Shown here: in pieces, positions 6,493-15,664 of the stretch | Layout of the letters: every line of letters begins with the position of its first letter | Position numbering within the stretch: position 1 is the stretch's first letter | Assembly: GCF_001895925.1 (NCBI RefSeq) | Contig: NZ_MPPI01000037.1 | Location: forward strand, 1 to 48,971 | DNA length: 48,971 bases | Source of the DNA: Phormidesmis priestleyi ULC007 | GTDB lineage: Bacteria > Cyanobacteriota > Cyanobacteriia > Leptolyngbyales > Leptolyngbyaceae | Reading direction: 5' to 3' | The notes under the pieces: generated by a model | What the model was told of the DNA's origin: nothing | What the model saw: the letters and a program-made list of their open reading frames with translations, nothing else | The model's database searches: none | Translations under genes and position numbers: made by a program

Positions 6493-6541
6493 ATATATAT
6501 AGATGAGAGAAAACTCTTACTTTTACCTTATCTATATATAT
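6493..6541. repeat. Perfect 12-bp AT-rich inverted repeat between two tRNAs
   Basis: ATATATATAGAT at 6493-6504 is mirrored by ATCTATATATAT at 6530-6541 with a 25-nt loop. It lies between tRNA-Tyr (upstream on the minus strand) and tRNA-Thr, and may be a processing or attenuation structure of the tRNA transcript. Confidence 0.6.
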
Positions 6542-6553
6542 CCTACCGTAGAA

Positions 6554-6635
6554 TGGACCGGGTTGGATTTGAACCAACGTAGGCGTAGCCAGCGGATTTA
6601 CAGTCCGCCCCCATTAACCACTCGGGCACCGATCC
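6554..6635 (-). tRNA. tRNA-Tyr (GTA anticodon)
   Basis: The minus strand gives acceptor GGATCGG pairing with CCGGTCC (one G-U), anticodon loop CTGTAAA with anticodon GTA, a long variable arm (class II) around CTACGCCTACG, and T-loop GTTCAAATCC. It is 82 nt with no encoded CCA. It lies about 67 nt upstream of tRNA-Thr on the same strand, so co-transcription is likely. Confidence 0.95.
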
Positions 6636-6697
6636 GATACCCCACGGATACAAATAGTAGCACATCATAGGGGACGATTTGCAATAGGTTAGCGGAG

Positions 6698-8317
6698 TTA
6701 ATTTGAGAAAGTTTTTGAATCAGCAGCATCTACTTGCTGTCGCAGCGCTGGAATCAAGAACTGGGTGAGCGTATAAGCATCGACTCCTAATTCTGTCCGC
6801 TCTTGGGCTGCTAAAATTCCTGCTTGAGCGTGCCACCAAGCGCCGGACTGAATCAGATCGACGCTGATCGAGCTTGTCCTTAAATCTTCGCTGGTTTCTT
6901 TAGGGAGTTTTGCGATCGCTTGAGCCACTAGCCCACCCATCAGCCCCGTTAAGACATCACCACTGCCGCCCCGTGCCAAAGCTGGAGTGCTTTCTGGATT
7001 GATGCGCGTATTGCCTTGGGCATCTGCGATCGCGACTCTTGCCCCTTTGAGCAGGACGATCGCGCCTGTTTGCTGCGCTGCTCTCTGAACGGCTGTCACC
7101 CGACACTCTGTCACTGTTGAATCGGGAAACAGCCGCTTAAACTCCCCTAAATGAGGAGTCAGGATGGTGGGAGCCTGACGATTCTGCAATGTTGGGATGG
7201 TTCCTTGCTGTGCCAGGATGTTTAGACCGTCGGCATCGAGTACTAGAGGACATTGACTGGCGAGAATTTGCTCAACGATCGCAGTCGCGTCAGATGTTAA
7301 ACCTGGTCCACAGGCGATCGCGTCGAACGAAGAGTCAAGACTAAAGGACGAAGGGAATGCTGTGATCGCGCCTTCTGGGGTTTCAGGACAATCGATGATC
7401 AGGGCTTCTGGGAGTTGAGCAGAGAGCGCGGGTTTGAGCGATTCGGGGGCGGCGATCGACAGCATTCCGACTCCACTTGCCCGTGCGCCAAGACCCGTTA
7501 ACAGTGCGCCACCTGCATAGCGACGAGAGCCGCAAACCAACAGCAGATGACCCATTTTATACTTGTGAGTGGTGGGCGGTCGCGATAAGGGCAGCGTTGC
7601 GATCGCGGCTTGAGCAGTTCCGCGTTGAACCAAAGGCGAATCGCCGACCACTGCCAAAACGTCCGTTAAGGGCAAGTCAAGATCGATTAACTCAGCACTG
7701 CCCACGTGTTCTAGTGCCTCTTCTTGCAGAAGTCCCAGTTTCCATAACCCTAGACAAAGAGTTTGAGTCGCCCGAATTGCCACTCCCAAAACCTTCCCGG
7801 TGTCGGTATGTAAACCAGAAGGTAAATCAATGCTGAGAATGGGCTGATGCCAATGGTTAACCTGTTCAATCAGGGGGGCGATCGGGTCAGTCAGCGATCG
7901 TTCTAGCCCAAAACCAAATAAGCCATCAATTAGCAAATCGCAAGTTTGTAGAGACTCTATTTGTGGATGGCAAGGAATTTCTAAACTCGTTGCGTAGCGC
8001 AAATGACCTTCCGTGAGTTCTTTTAGCTTGGAGACTGGGCAGCAGAGCATCACCTCGTAGCCTTTAAAGTGCAACTCACGGGCAACGACTAGCGCATCAC
8101 CGCCGTTGTGTCCGGGCCCGACTAAAATGCCGACGCGGCGAGGGTTGGGCAGTGGGTAGAGTGCGGCGATACGGTGCGCTAACTTTGAGGCAACTTTTTC
8201 CATCAGAGCGGCGATCGGCATCCCGGCAGCAAAAACGCGAGACTCGATCGATCGCATCTGCTCTGCCGTGACAATAATGCGCTGAATCTGCTCTAGTCGG
8301 TCTTGTGGAGAGATCAC
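6698..8317 (-). CDS. nnr: Bifunctional NAD(P)H-hydrate epimerase/dehydratase
   Basis: This 539-residue cytosolic repair enzyme has two domains. The N-terminal YjeF-type epimerase (about 1-215) carries VGPGHNGGDALVVAREL. The C-terminal ATP/ADP-dependent dehydratase of the ribokinase fold (about 225-525) carries CGPGL, LDADGLNIL, LTPHLGEFKRLF and ARGGSGDVLTGLMGGL. Together they epimerise and dehydrate damaged (hydrated) NADH and NADPH. Length and domain order are normal for bacterial Nnr. It lies 59 nt downstream of pstB on the same strand, with no strong terminator seen between them. The start MISPQDRLEQIQ sits just upstream of the conserved VTAEQMRSIE block. Confidence 0.93.
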   Translation of the reverse strand: MISPQDRLEQIQRIIVTAEQMRSIESRVFAAGMPIAALMEKVASKLAHRIAALYPLPNPRRVGILVGPGHNGGDALVVARELHFKGYEVMLCCPVSKLKELTEGHLRYATSLEIPCHPQIESLQTCDLLIDGLFGFGLERSLTDPIAPLIEQVNHWHQPILSIDLPSGLHTDTGKVLGVAIRATQTLCLGLWKLGLLQEEALEHVGSAELIDLDLPLTDVLAVVGDSPLVQRGTAQAAIATLPLSRPPTTHKYKMGHLLLVCGSRRYAGGALLTGLGARASGVGMLSIAAPESLKPALSAQLPEALIIDCPETPEGAITAFPSSFSLDSSFDAIACGPGLTSDATAIVEQILASQCPLVLDADGLNILAQQGTIPTLQNRQAPTILTPHLGEFKRLFPDSTVTECRVTAVQRAAQQTGAIVLLKGARVAIADAQGNTRINPESTPALARGGSGDVLTGLMGGLVAQAIAKLPKETSEDLRTSSISVDLIQSGAWWHAQAGILAAQERTELGVDAYTLTQFLIPALRQQVDAADSKTFSN

Positions 8318-8376
8318 GAGAGAAGTCTTTTGTAAGATCTCTTTTAGGCTAACAGGGAAGTAGAGCGTAGGTTCGT

Positions 8377-9183
8377 CTAACCAAAACGACCGCTAACATA
8401 AGCCTGCGTCGCTTGCTCTTTAGGGCTTTGAAAAATCACTTCTGTGCGATCGTATTCAACGATGTAGCCCGTTCTCTGACCTTTTGCGTTAGCTTCTACG
8501 TTAAAGAAAGCCGTGCGATCGGAGGCGCGAGACGCTTGCTGCATGTTGTGCGTCACAATCAGAATCGTGTATTTCTCTTTGAGTTCTTGCAGTAGGTCTT
8601 CAACTTTTAGGGTCGAGATTGGGTCAAGCGCCGAGCAAGGTTCGTCCATTAAGATCACATCAGGCTGAACGGCGATCGCTCGTGCGATACACAAACGCTG
8701 TTGCTGTCCACCCGATAGGTCAGTCCCCATCGCTTTGAGTTTGTCTTTGATATCATCCCAAAGCGCTGCTTGCTTGAGAGAGCGCTCAACCAACTCATCC
8801 ATATCGCCTTTATAGCCCAGCAGGCGTGGGCCAAACGCAACATTGTCGTAGATAGATTTGGGAAACGGATTTGGCTTTTGAAACACCATGCCAATCTGTC
8901 TCCGCACTTCGACGGGATCGATCTCTGGTGCGTAAAGATCTTGGTCGTGATAGAAGAGCTTGCCATCAAGGTGAAAGGACTTAATCAGGTCATTTAAGCG
9001 ATTAAAGCAGCGCAGCACCGTGCTCTTACCGCAGCCTGACGGGCCAATAAATGCGGTGATCTTGTTTTTAGGAATCTCGATCGAGATATCTCTAACCGCC
9101 AAAAAATCGCCGTAATAGATGTTGAGGTTCTCAGTGCGAAACACCGTCTCGGTTTTGCGAGCGCTTTGAAGTTCGGAAGCCAT
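8377..9183 (-). CDS. pstB: Phosphate ABC transporter ATP-binding protein PstB
   Basis: PstB is the ATPase of the high-affinity phosphate importer PstSCAB. It is 268 residues with Walker [11 protein letters not shown]-loop [14 protein letters not shown] (diagnostic for PstB), signature [14 protein letters not shown], Walker [14 protein letters not shown] and H-loop IVTHNM. It is the last gene of the pstS-pstC-pstA-pstB series transcribed leftward, 95 nt after pstA. All catalytic motifs are intact. PhoB-type control is expected through the pstS promoter. Confidence 0.97.
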   Translation of the reverse strand: MASELQSARKTETVFRTENLNIYYGDFLAVRDISIEIPKNKITAFIGPSGCGKSTVLRCFNRLNDLIKSFHLDGKLFYHDQDLYAPEIDPVEVRRQIGMVFQKPNPFPKSIYDNVAFGPRLLGYKGDMDELVERSLKQAALWDDIKDKLKAMGTDLSGGQQQRLCIARAIAVQPDVILMDEPCSALDPISTLKVEDLLQELKEKYTILIVTHNMQQASRASDRTAFFNVEANAKGQRTGYIVEYDRTEVIFQSPKEQATQAYVSGRFG

Positions 9184-9278
9184 AAAGTGAGGTTGGGTAG
9201 TGGTAAATAGGGTTGACGTAGACTTGAGGATTCGGACTGATCAAGTCGATCAATAGCTGGGTAGAAGTGCCTCAAAAA

Positions 9279-10151
9279 CTACCGCTTTCTAACAATCCAG
9301 CGCGAAAGAATGCTTGTCACGAGAACCAATGCCACTAACACGAGAGAACCTACCCATGCTAGCTCTTGCTGGCTTTTATAAGGGGCAGTGGCGAAGTCAA
9401 ACACCAATCGAGCCATAGTAGCGGTAGGCTCCCAGACCGATCGTACCCAATAGCGACTGGTAGATGCCGTAAACAAAATGGGTGCGGTTTCTCCGGCTGC
9501 ACGAGCGAGTGCCAGCATCACCCCTGTAATGATTGCCGGAATTGCCGCCGGAAGCACAATCTGCACAGTAGTCTGAAAGCGGGTTGCTCCTAGCCCGATC
9601 GCCGCTTGTCTAAAATCTCTGGGCACTGACTCTAACGATTCGGTTGCGGTTCTAACGATCGTCGGCAGCATTAACACCGCCAGCGCAAACCCGCCTGCCA
9701 CCGCAGAAAAGGTTCCTGTTGCCAGCACCACAAATGCATAAGCAAACGCGCCAATCACGATCGAAGGCACCCCGCTCAACACGTTGGTCAAAAAATTAAT
9801 CGTCTCTGCCAGTTTTGTATCGCGATAAAACTCTGCCAAAAAAATCGCCGCCAGCACCCCAAATGGAATGCTTAATAGTGAAGCGATCCCCACCGTTAGG
9901 AAGGTTCCGACTAGGGCGTTTCCAAAGCCGCCCCCAGTCAAACCCGGTGCGGGAGGAAGTTGAGTAAAGACACTGAGCCTGAAACTAGATGCCCCGTTAA
10001 TCAAGACGTAGGAAAGCACTGCAACGAGCGGAATCAGCGCCAGAGCCGCACACACGAAGGTGATCACCGTCATCACCGAAGAAAATAAAGTGCGAGGCGA
10101 CATCGACGATCGCTTCATGTTGAGTGCCGTCGCAAATTCTGGGCTTGCCAT
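9279..10151 (-). CDS. pstA: Phosphate ABC transporter permease PstA
   Basis: This inner-membrane permease of 290 residues has about six hydrophobic segments. The EAA-type loop is DFRQAAIGLGATRFQTTVQIVLPAAIPAI, and the motif AAGETAPILFTA is typical of PstA. It forms the translocation channel with PstC. It lies 93 nt downstream of pstC in the same operon. Other in-frame starts exist (for example MKRSSMSPRT), so the first 12 or so residues are uncertain. Confidence 0.95.
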   Translation of the reverse strand: MASPEFATALNMKRSSMSPRTLFSSVMTVITFVCAALALIPLVAVLSYVLINGASSFRLSVFTQLPPAPGLTGGGFGNALVGTFLTVGIASLLSIPFGVLAAIFLAEFYRDTKLAETINFLTNVLSGVPSIVIGAFAYAFVVLATGTFSAVAGGFALAVLMLPTIVRTATESLESVPRDFRQAAIGLGATRFQTTVQIVLPAAIPAIITGVMLALARAAGETAPILFTASTSRYWVRSVWEPTATMARLVFDFATAPYKSQQELAWVGSLVLVALVLVTSILSRWIVRKR

Positions 10152-10244
10152 CTTAAATAATTCCTATCGAATCGCTAAATCAATAAAGGTGCCAGGTTTC
10201 AAACGTCAAGTAGATACTCGATTCTGATCCCTGACCCCTGAAAC

Positions 10245-11195
10245 CTAGAGTTTGAGGCTAAAGCGACGCACAATAATTTCTGCTAATACGTTGACGACTA
10301 GAGTCAGCCCAAACAAAATCAATGCTGCATACATCAGAGAAGAGACTTGCAGCCCTCCGGCTTCAGCAAACTGGTTTGCTAACAGCGAAGACACGGTGGA
10401 ACCCTGAGACAAAATCGAGGGACTAATGGAATTGGAATTACCAATCACCATTGTCACCGCCATAGTTTCGCCCATCGCTCGACCCAAAGCCAACATGATG
10501 CCGCCCACAATACCAGAAAATGCTGCCGGAAGAATAACCTGGAAAATGGTTTCCCAGCGTGTTGCCCCTAACCCATATGCCGCCTGACGAATTTCTGCGG
10601 GCACTGCAACTAGAGAATCTCGCGAAATCGCCGCAATGATCGGCAAGATCATGATCGACAGAATGATTCCTGCTACATAAATGCCCGGGCCCGAAGGAGC
10701 AGTGCTAAAGAGAGGAATCCAGCCAAAGTTGGTGTTGAGCCAAATGCCAAATGGCTTGAGTAGAGGAATCAAAACAAAGATGCCCCACAGTCCATAAACC
10801 ACACTGGGGATCGCCGCCAGCAACTCGATCAAGAATACGACGGGCTGTTTAATTCGAGGTGGCAGATAGTCTTCGCTGAGAAATAGGGCAACCCCAATGC
10901 CGATCGGAACCGCAATCAGCAAGGCTATAAATGAAGTGACTAGGGTTCCATAGATTTGGGTCAGTGCCCCAAATACTTCATCGTTAACGCTCCAGCGACT
11001 GGTCGTTAAAAAGCTCAGACCAAATTTTTGAATCGCCGGGAGCGCATCGGTGCCAACTCGAAAGGCGATCGCCAACAAGACAAACCCGACCCCGATCGCA
11101 AACGCCCCAGTTAGCCAAACAAAGGCTTTATCTAAAACGCGCGATGACTGCGATCGCTCCGTCGGCATTGCAGTCTGAGAAGGTGACGTAGCCAT
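10245..11195 (-). CDS. pstC: Phosphate ABC transporter permease PstC
   Basis: This permease of 316 residues has a hydrophobic N-terminal helix (FVWLTGAFAIGVGFVLLAIAF) and five further membrane segments. The EAA loop is EIRQAAYGLGATRWETIFQVILPAAFSGI, and the motif GRAMGETMAVTMVIGN identifies PstC. It pairs with PstA to form the phosphate channel. It lies 66 nt downstream of pstS, with normal family length. Confidence 0.95.
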   Translation of the reverse strand: MATSPSQTAMPTERSQSSRVLDKAFVWLTGAFAIGVGFVLLAIAFRVGTDALPAIQKFGLSFLTTSRWSVNDEVFGALTQIYGTLVTSFIALLIAVPIGIGVALFLSEDYLPPRIKQPVVFLIELLAAIPSVVYGLWGIFVLIPLLKPFGIWLNTNFGWIPLFSTAPSGPGIYVAGIILSIMILPIIAAISRDSLVAVPAEIRQAAYGLGATRWETIFQVILPAAFSGIVGGIMLALGRAMGETMAVTMVIGNSNSISPSILSQGSTVSSLLANQFAEAGGLQVSSLMYAALILFGLTLVVNVLAEIIVRRFSLKL

Positions 11196-11261
11196 AAGAT
11201 CTACTGAAGGGTGAGCAGAATAAAGGTGAGGAGCAAACCAACTGTGTGAGGAGGTCGCCGA

Positions 11262-12401
11262 CTATTTAGCGGACACCTTGATTGTATCTAACGTCGCCGA
11301 AACTTTGGTTGCTAACTCGTCAGGCAGAGGAATATAGCCCAACTCGGTTGCATATTGCTTGCCATCTTTGACAGACCAGCGCAAGAATTCTGCCATTTCT
11401 TTGGCTTTTGCAGCGTCTTTGGGTTGCTCATAAAGCAGCATCCAAGTCAAGCTGACGATCGGATAAGCCTCTTTGCCTGCCGGATCAGGAACCTGTAGCG
11501 CAAAGTCAGCCGGAACCGTTTCTCCTTCAAGGGCCTTTGCCGCTGCTTCTGGCGTGGGAGCAATAAATGCACCTGCTTTGTTTTGCAGCGTGGCAGTTTT
11601 AAGCTGAGTCTGTTTAGCGAAAGAAAACTCGGTGTAGCCGATCGCGCCTTTGGTCTGCTGAATACTTGCGGCTACCCCTTCATTGCCTTTTGCCCCGGTT
11701 CCGGCAGCAGGCCACTCAACGGTTTTGCCTGATCCTGCTTTCCAATTTGGGCAAGCTTTGACGAGATGTTTTGTAAAAATGTCGGTGGTGCCGCTGCCAT
11801 CAGAGCGGTGAACGAAGGTAATCGCGTCACCCGGTAGCGTCACCCCAGCGTTGTCTTTGGCAATTTTGGGATCGTTCCAAGTCTTGATCGAGCCGTCGGC
11901 AATTCCGCAGAAGGCTTCACGAGACAGCTTTAAGTTGTCAACTCCGTCGAGGTTGTAGGCGAATACCACAAATAAGCCTGTCGTAGGAACTTGGATGGCG
12001 CTACCCCGATCGGCAGGCAATTTGCTGCGCTCATCTGGCTTCAACACTGCATCGGTCGCACCAAAGTCAACGGTTTGATCTAAAAATCGCTTAACTCCGG
12101 CACCACTGCCTACCGAGTCATAGCTGATTTGAACGGTTGGCTTTAGCTTGTTATATTCCTGAAACCAGCGTTGATAAACAGGGTTAGGAGCTGTCGCTCC
12201 CGCCCCGCTAATTGAAAGGGTGGCACCTCCGCCAGCAGCAGGGCTGGCGCTTTCAGCAGGAGCGTTAGCTCCAGGAGGGGCGGTTGGCGTTTGCGGGCTG
12301 CAAGCAGCTAACCCCAGGGCAAGGGCGGTCAAGCAGGGAACTTGCTTTGCAAACGCAGGAATTAAGAATCCCCAACGGGTTGCACTTAAGGAAAAGGCCA
12401 T
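11262..12401 (-). CDS. pstS: Phosphate-binding protein PstS
   Basis: This periplasmic receptor of 379 residues has a hydrophobic signal sequence ending in a lipobox-like LALGLAAC (about residues 27-34), followed by a Pro/Ala-rich linker. The core has SISGAGATAPNPVYQRWF, GSGAGVKRFLD, FGATDAV and HRSDGSGTTDIFTKHL, the phosphate-contacting loops of PstS. It heads the pst operon, and a candidate Pho box lies about 50 nt upstream of the start. The lipoprotein state is inferred from the lipobox. The coding strand is complete. Confidence 0.96.
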   Translation of the reverse strand: MAFSLSATRWGFLIPAFAKQVPCLTALALGLAACSPQTPTAPPGANAPAESASPAAGGGATLSISGAGATAPNPVYQRWFQEYNKLKPTVQISYDSVGSGAGVKRFLDQTVDFGATDAVLKPDERSKLPADRGSAIQVPTTGLFVVFAYNLDGVDNLKLSREAFCGIADGSIKTWNDPKIAKDNAGVTLPGDAITFVHRSDGSGTTDIFTKHLVKACPNWKAGSGKTVEWPAAGTGAKGNEGVAASIQQTKGAIGYTEFSFAKQTQLKTATLQNKAGAFIAPTPEAAAKALEGETVPADFALQVPDPAGKEAYPIVSLTWMLLYEQPKDAAKAKEMAEFLRWSVKDGKQYATELGYIPLPDELATKVSATLDTIKVSAK

Positions 12402-12449
12402 AAATTATGAACGGTCTAGTAAATAACCCTACCAGGTTACACCGCGAGA

Positions 12450-12466
12450 GTTAAAGACTCGTTAAG
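12450..12466 (-). promoter_or_regulatory. Candidate Pho box upstream of pstS
   Basis: On the minus strand CTTAACGA-GTC-TTTAAC gives two TTAAC half-sites 11 nt apart, the spacing of the cyanobacterial PhoB (SphR) repeat CTTAACCT-N3. A further GTAACCT lies slightly out of phase. The position, about 50-65 nt before the pstS start, fits a regulatory site. Half-sites are imperfect. Confidence 0.5.
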
Positions 12467-12824
12467 ACGAGCAAGAATGTATTTTTGACTGCTGAAAATA
12501 TTGGTAGAAGTCCGTTTTTATATTCTTAAAATCTTCTATTGTTGGCTTTTGCCCGATTTAAGTAATTATTGATACCTTCAGATCCGTACTTCGCTCAAAA
12601 CTTATTGAAGTCAGAAGCCTTTAACTTGAGAAGCCATCTTCATAAAATTTGTAGAACTTCATAACTCCTGCTTCGGGCTTCTAACCGAGTTGAATCGAGA
12701 GAAACAATTTGCGATCGATTCATTGCAGTTTAGATAAGGGTTAACAACATTGCTAATAAGAATTCGTGTTTTTATAGCTAGACGAAATGCAACGCTTATG
12801 CTTCTCTTTCAGAAAAGATTCCGT

Positions 12825-12830
12825 TATAAT
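12825..12830 (+). promoter_or_regulatory. -10-like TATAAT upstream of the RRM gene
   Basis: A consensus TATAAT lies 104 nt before the rbp start; the -35 region about 17 nt upstream (TTCTCT) is poor. This implies a roughly 100-nt 5' leader. The rest of the pstS-rbp gap (12467-12824) is AT-rich, with no gene or clear repeat seen. Confidence 0.4.
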
Positions 12831-12934
12831 AATTCACGAACAAGAGTTCGGCTACAGTTGCTAAGGACAACTAGCATTCTGCTGCATCCAAAGCACTTAC
12901 CGAGTTCGCCCTCGCATTTGGTTTGGAGAAAACT

Positions 12935-13231
12935 GTGACTATTTACGTTGGAAATCTGGCATTTCAGGCGACAGAAGACGATTTAAAGGAAGTTTTTGGT
13001 GAATATGGCGCAGTCAGCCGAGTCAGCCTTCCCACCGATCGAGAGACGGGCAGAAAGCGGGGCTTTGCGTTTGTGGAGATGGAAGACGAAGCCAAAGAAG
13101 ATGGGGCGATCGCAGAACTGGATGGGGCAGAGTGGCTCGGTCGGGAGTTAAAAGTCAACAAGGCAAAACCGCGAGAGTCTCGTAGCGGAGATGGCGCTCC
13201 TAGCAAAACCTTTACCAAAGCTCGTTATTAG
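12935..13231 (+). CDS. RNA-binding protein with single RRM domain
   Basis: This is a cyanobacterial Rbp-type protein of about 98 residues. RNP2 is IYVGNLAF and RNP1 is RGFAFVEM, followed by AIAELDGAEWLGRELKVNKAKPRE and a short basic tail without the glycine-rich region of some Rbp paralogues. GTG at 12935 is chosen because GGAG at 12925-12928 is 6 nt upstream; a TTG at 12923 would overlap that site. It probably binds mRNA, and family members are often cold-induced or linked to mRNA localisation. A long leader is consistent with post-transcriptional control. Confidence 0.93.
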   Translation: MTIYVGNLAFQATEDDLKEVFGEYGAVSRVSLPTDRETGRKRGFAFVEMEDEAKEDGAIAELDGAEWLGRELKVNKAKPRESRSGDGAPSKTFTKARY

Positions 13232-13248
13232 GTTGAATTTAACAAAGA

Positions 13249-13274
13249 TAGGGACACGGCACGCCATGTCCCTA
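13249..13274. terminator. Hairpin between convergent genes
   Basis: TAGGGACA (13249-13256) is mirrored by TGTCCCTA (13267-13274), with CGGCACGCCA between. It lies between the convergent rbp and DUF937 genes and resembles a dispersed cyanobacterial hairpin element (GGCACGCCATG core). There is no T-run, so the terminator role is inferred from position. Confidence 0.5.
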
Positions 13275-13283
13275 CGCAAATGG

Positions 13284-13811
13284 TTAACCTCGCTGGCTGA
13301 GAAACTGTCCTGCCATGCCCATTACGTCTCCTAGATCGACCGATCCATCGTGGTTGGAATCTAGAAATGTATTGAGAACTGGGTTGCCTGCCTGAGCGTC
13401 TTGAGGGTTAGAACCACTCTGCAAAAGATTGAGCACGATCGGAACTAAAACGGGCAACATTGCCTGAATGGTGCCTGCATTTAGCCCGGTCTGCTGAGAA
13501 ATATCGCTGGCAACTTGCTGCTGTTGACCTTGAGAAAATACGGCTTGAACCGCATCAGGATTGTTTCCTAACCCGCCATATTGGTTGACTAGCGATTGCA
13601 CCTGGTCGCCACCCATTGCAGATTGCTTATCTTGCAAGGACGATCGCACATGATTCCCCAACGCTGACAAAATCGTTTGAGTGGTTCCTGAATCTACTCC
13701 GTGGCTGTTGCCCAATTGCTGTGCCATGCCAAAAATCCCCCCTAACTGATCAGGGTTGGCTTGCTGCTGGGGGTTTCCGACCGCGCTGATAATTTGATCA
13801 AAAAGGCTCAT
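13284..13811 (-). CDS. DUF937 (YidB-like) protein with EF-hand/dockerin-like tail
   Basis: The start MSLFDQIISAVGNPQQQANPDQ at 13811 is preferred to an upstream in-frame ATG, because DUF937 proteins begin this way. About 175 residues are mostly helical, with glutamine-rich stretches and the DUF937 pattern LNAGTIQAMLPVLVPIVLNLL. The C-terminus has DSNHDGSVDLGDVMGMAGQFL, a single calcium-loop-like DxNxDGxVD motif often found at the end of these proteins. The biochemical role is unknown. It converges on rbp. Confidence 0.8.
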   Translation of the reverse strand: MSLFDQIISAVGNPQQQANPDQLGGIFGMAQQLGNSHGVDSGTTQTILSALGNHVRSSLQDKQSAMGGDQVQSLVNQYGGLGNNPDAVQAVFSQGQQQQVASDISQQTGLNAGTIQAMLPVLVPIVLNLLQSGSNPQDAQAGNPVLNTFLDSNHDGSVDLGDVMGMAGQFLSQRG

Positions 13812-14059
13812 AAGACTCCTTGCTTTAACAAGTTTGAAAAATCTCCGCAATCTGAACTTTTGCGTTTCAGCACTAATATTCAGTTAGCCTCTAGAGGATA
13901 GAAAATTCATAATTCAAAGTCAATCGTTGAAATCTGAGGTTTCGTTTAAGCTCAATTAATCTCATGCTTCAGAGACGCTTTGCAGGGGATGGATAAAGCA
14001 GAATAGAAACAAGCACTCTGCTCGCCGATCGCCCATCTGATTAAAACCTGGTTATCTCC

Positions 14060-15664
14060 ATGCCGCTGCCCCGACTTTTGACGCTGATCTTTGGCCTCAC
14101 GCTCATTTTGGGGCTAATGATCTGGCTGATCGATTCGCTCTCTCGACTGTCTTGGCAACTGGCTTACTATCCATTGCTAGGGCCGATTCTGATCTTCTTG
14201 ATCATTGCCCTGCTAGGCGTACTGATTGGGGCGTTTATCTACTATTTCTTTCTATTGCCTCGCAAACAACAGCGCAAACGCTCTCGCCGCAGCGCTCCTA
14301 AAGTTTCACCCATCAAAGCAGAAGCCGCCGAAGAAAATCTCAAAGCCGTGCGGCAGCAGTTGAAGCAGATTCAAGATGAAGTGACGCGGCGAGAAATGTT
14401 GAGCCGATCGCGGGAAATCGAGCAAAATCTCGCCCGTGGTGAACTGATGGTTGTCGTCTTTGGGACGGGATCATCGGGCAAAACATCGCTGGTGAATGCA
14501 CTGATGGGGCGAATGGTCGGAAAAGTAGGCGCACCCATGGGCACCACCGAAGTTGGAGAAACCTATCGGCTGAAATTGAAGGGAGTTGATCGAGAAATCC
14601 TGATCACCGATACCCCAGGGATTCTAGAAGCAGGAGTCGCCGGAACCGAACGAGAAAAGCTTGCTCGCCGACTTGCCACCGAAGCAGACTTGCTGCTGTT
14701 TGTGCTAGACAACGATTTGCGGCAGTCAGAATTTGACCCGATGAAAATGTTGGCAGAGATTGGCAAACGCTCGATCGTGCTTGTCAACAAAGCCGATCTC
14801 TACACAGAAGCCGATTTAGAAACAATTTTGGCTCGGCTGCGAGAACGGGTGCGCGGGGTTGTCTCAACCAATGACGTGATCTCGATCACGGCTAATCCCC
14901 AATCAGTAAAACTAGACACCGGAGAAACCATTCAACCCGAATCGGATATCATGCCGTTAATTCGGCGGATGGCAGCGATTTTGAGAGCAGAAGGCGAAGA
15001 CCTGCTGGCAGACAACATTTTGCTGCAATCGCAACGGCTTGGCGAAGAGGCACGCCGATTAATTGATGGTCAGCGTCGCAGACAGGCAGAAAAGATCGTC
15101 GAGCGGTTTCAGTGGATCGGGGCTGGTGTGATCGCAGTGACTCCGCTTCCGGTCGTGGATTTGTTAGCAACGGCTGCTGTCAATGCCCAAATGGTAGTCG
15201 AGATTGGCAGAGTCTATGGCTGTGAAATTAACATGGAGCGAGGGCGAGAACTGGCTCTATCGTTAGCTAAAACTTTGGTTAGTTTGGGAGTGGTCAAGGG
15301 CGCGATCGAGCTTCTCAGCACTGCCCTTCAACTGAGTGTTGGCGGGTTTCTATTCGGGCGCGCCATTCAAGGCATCAGTGCGGCTTACCTGACTCGCATC
15401 GCAGGCAAAAGCTTTATCGAATACTTCCGGCATGACCAAGATTGGGGCGATGGTGGCATTACCGAAGTAGTTCAGCGTCAGTTTCAACTCAACCGACGAG
15501 ACGAATTTATCAAATCGTTTGTGCAAGATGCGATCACCAAAGTCATCAAACCCTTGCAGCTCGAAGCCAAAATCGAAGATGACGACGAACCTGGTGCTTT
15601 AGTGCAAAGACCAGAACCCTTGGAGATGGAACCCCTCGAAGACACGATCGACGATTGGCGTTAA
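14060..15664 (+). CDS. Membrane-anchored dynamin/Era-like GTPase with DUF697
   Basis: The 534-residue protein has two N-terminal membrane helices (about 8-25 and 38-66) and a basic stretch (PRKQQRKRSRR). A coiled linker precedes a GTPase domain with P-loop GTGSSGKTSLVNAL (135-148), the switch Thr in GTTEVGETYR, DTPG (184-187) and NKAD (about 243-246). The C-terminal helical DUF697 region contains GAGVIAVTPLPVVDLLATAAVNAQMV. It is a conserved cyanobacterial GTPase, presumably acting at a membrane; its substrate is unknown. Its last 66 nt overlap a convergent small gene. Confidence 0.85.
   Translation: MPLPRLLTLIFGLTLILGLMIWLIDSLSRLSWQLAYYPLLGPILIFLIIALLGVLIGAFIYYFFLLPRKQQRKRSRRSAPKVSPIKAEAAEENLKAVRQQLKQIQDEVTRREMLSRSREIEQNLARGELMVVVFGTGSSGKTSLVNALMGRMVGKVGAPMGTTEVGETYRLKLKGVDREILITDTPGILEAGVAGTEREKLARRLATEADLLLFVLDNDLRQSEFDPMKMLAEIGKRSIVLVNKADLYTEADLETILARLRERVRGVVSTNDVISITANPQSVKLDTGETIQPESDIMPLIRRMAAILRAEGEDLLADNILLQSQRLGEEARRLIDGQRRRQAEKIVERFQWIGAGVIAVTPLPVVDLLATAAVNAQMVVEIGRVYGCEINMERGRELALSLAKTLVSLGVVKGAIELLSTALQLSVGGFLFGRAIQGISAAYLTRIAGKSFIEYFRHDQDWGDGGITEVVQRQFQLNRRDEFIKSFVQDAITKVIKPLQLEAKIEDDDEPGALVQRPEPLEMEPLEDTIDDWR

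Noticed and set aside
8478-8492. CTGACCTTTTGCGTTA resembling the tracrRNA MITE end
   Set aside because: Lies in conserved pstB coding sequence and has no inverted partner; coincidence.
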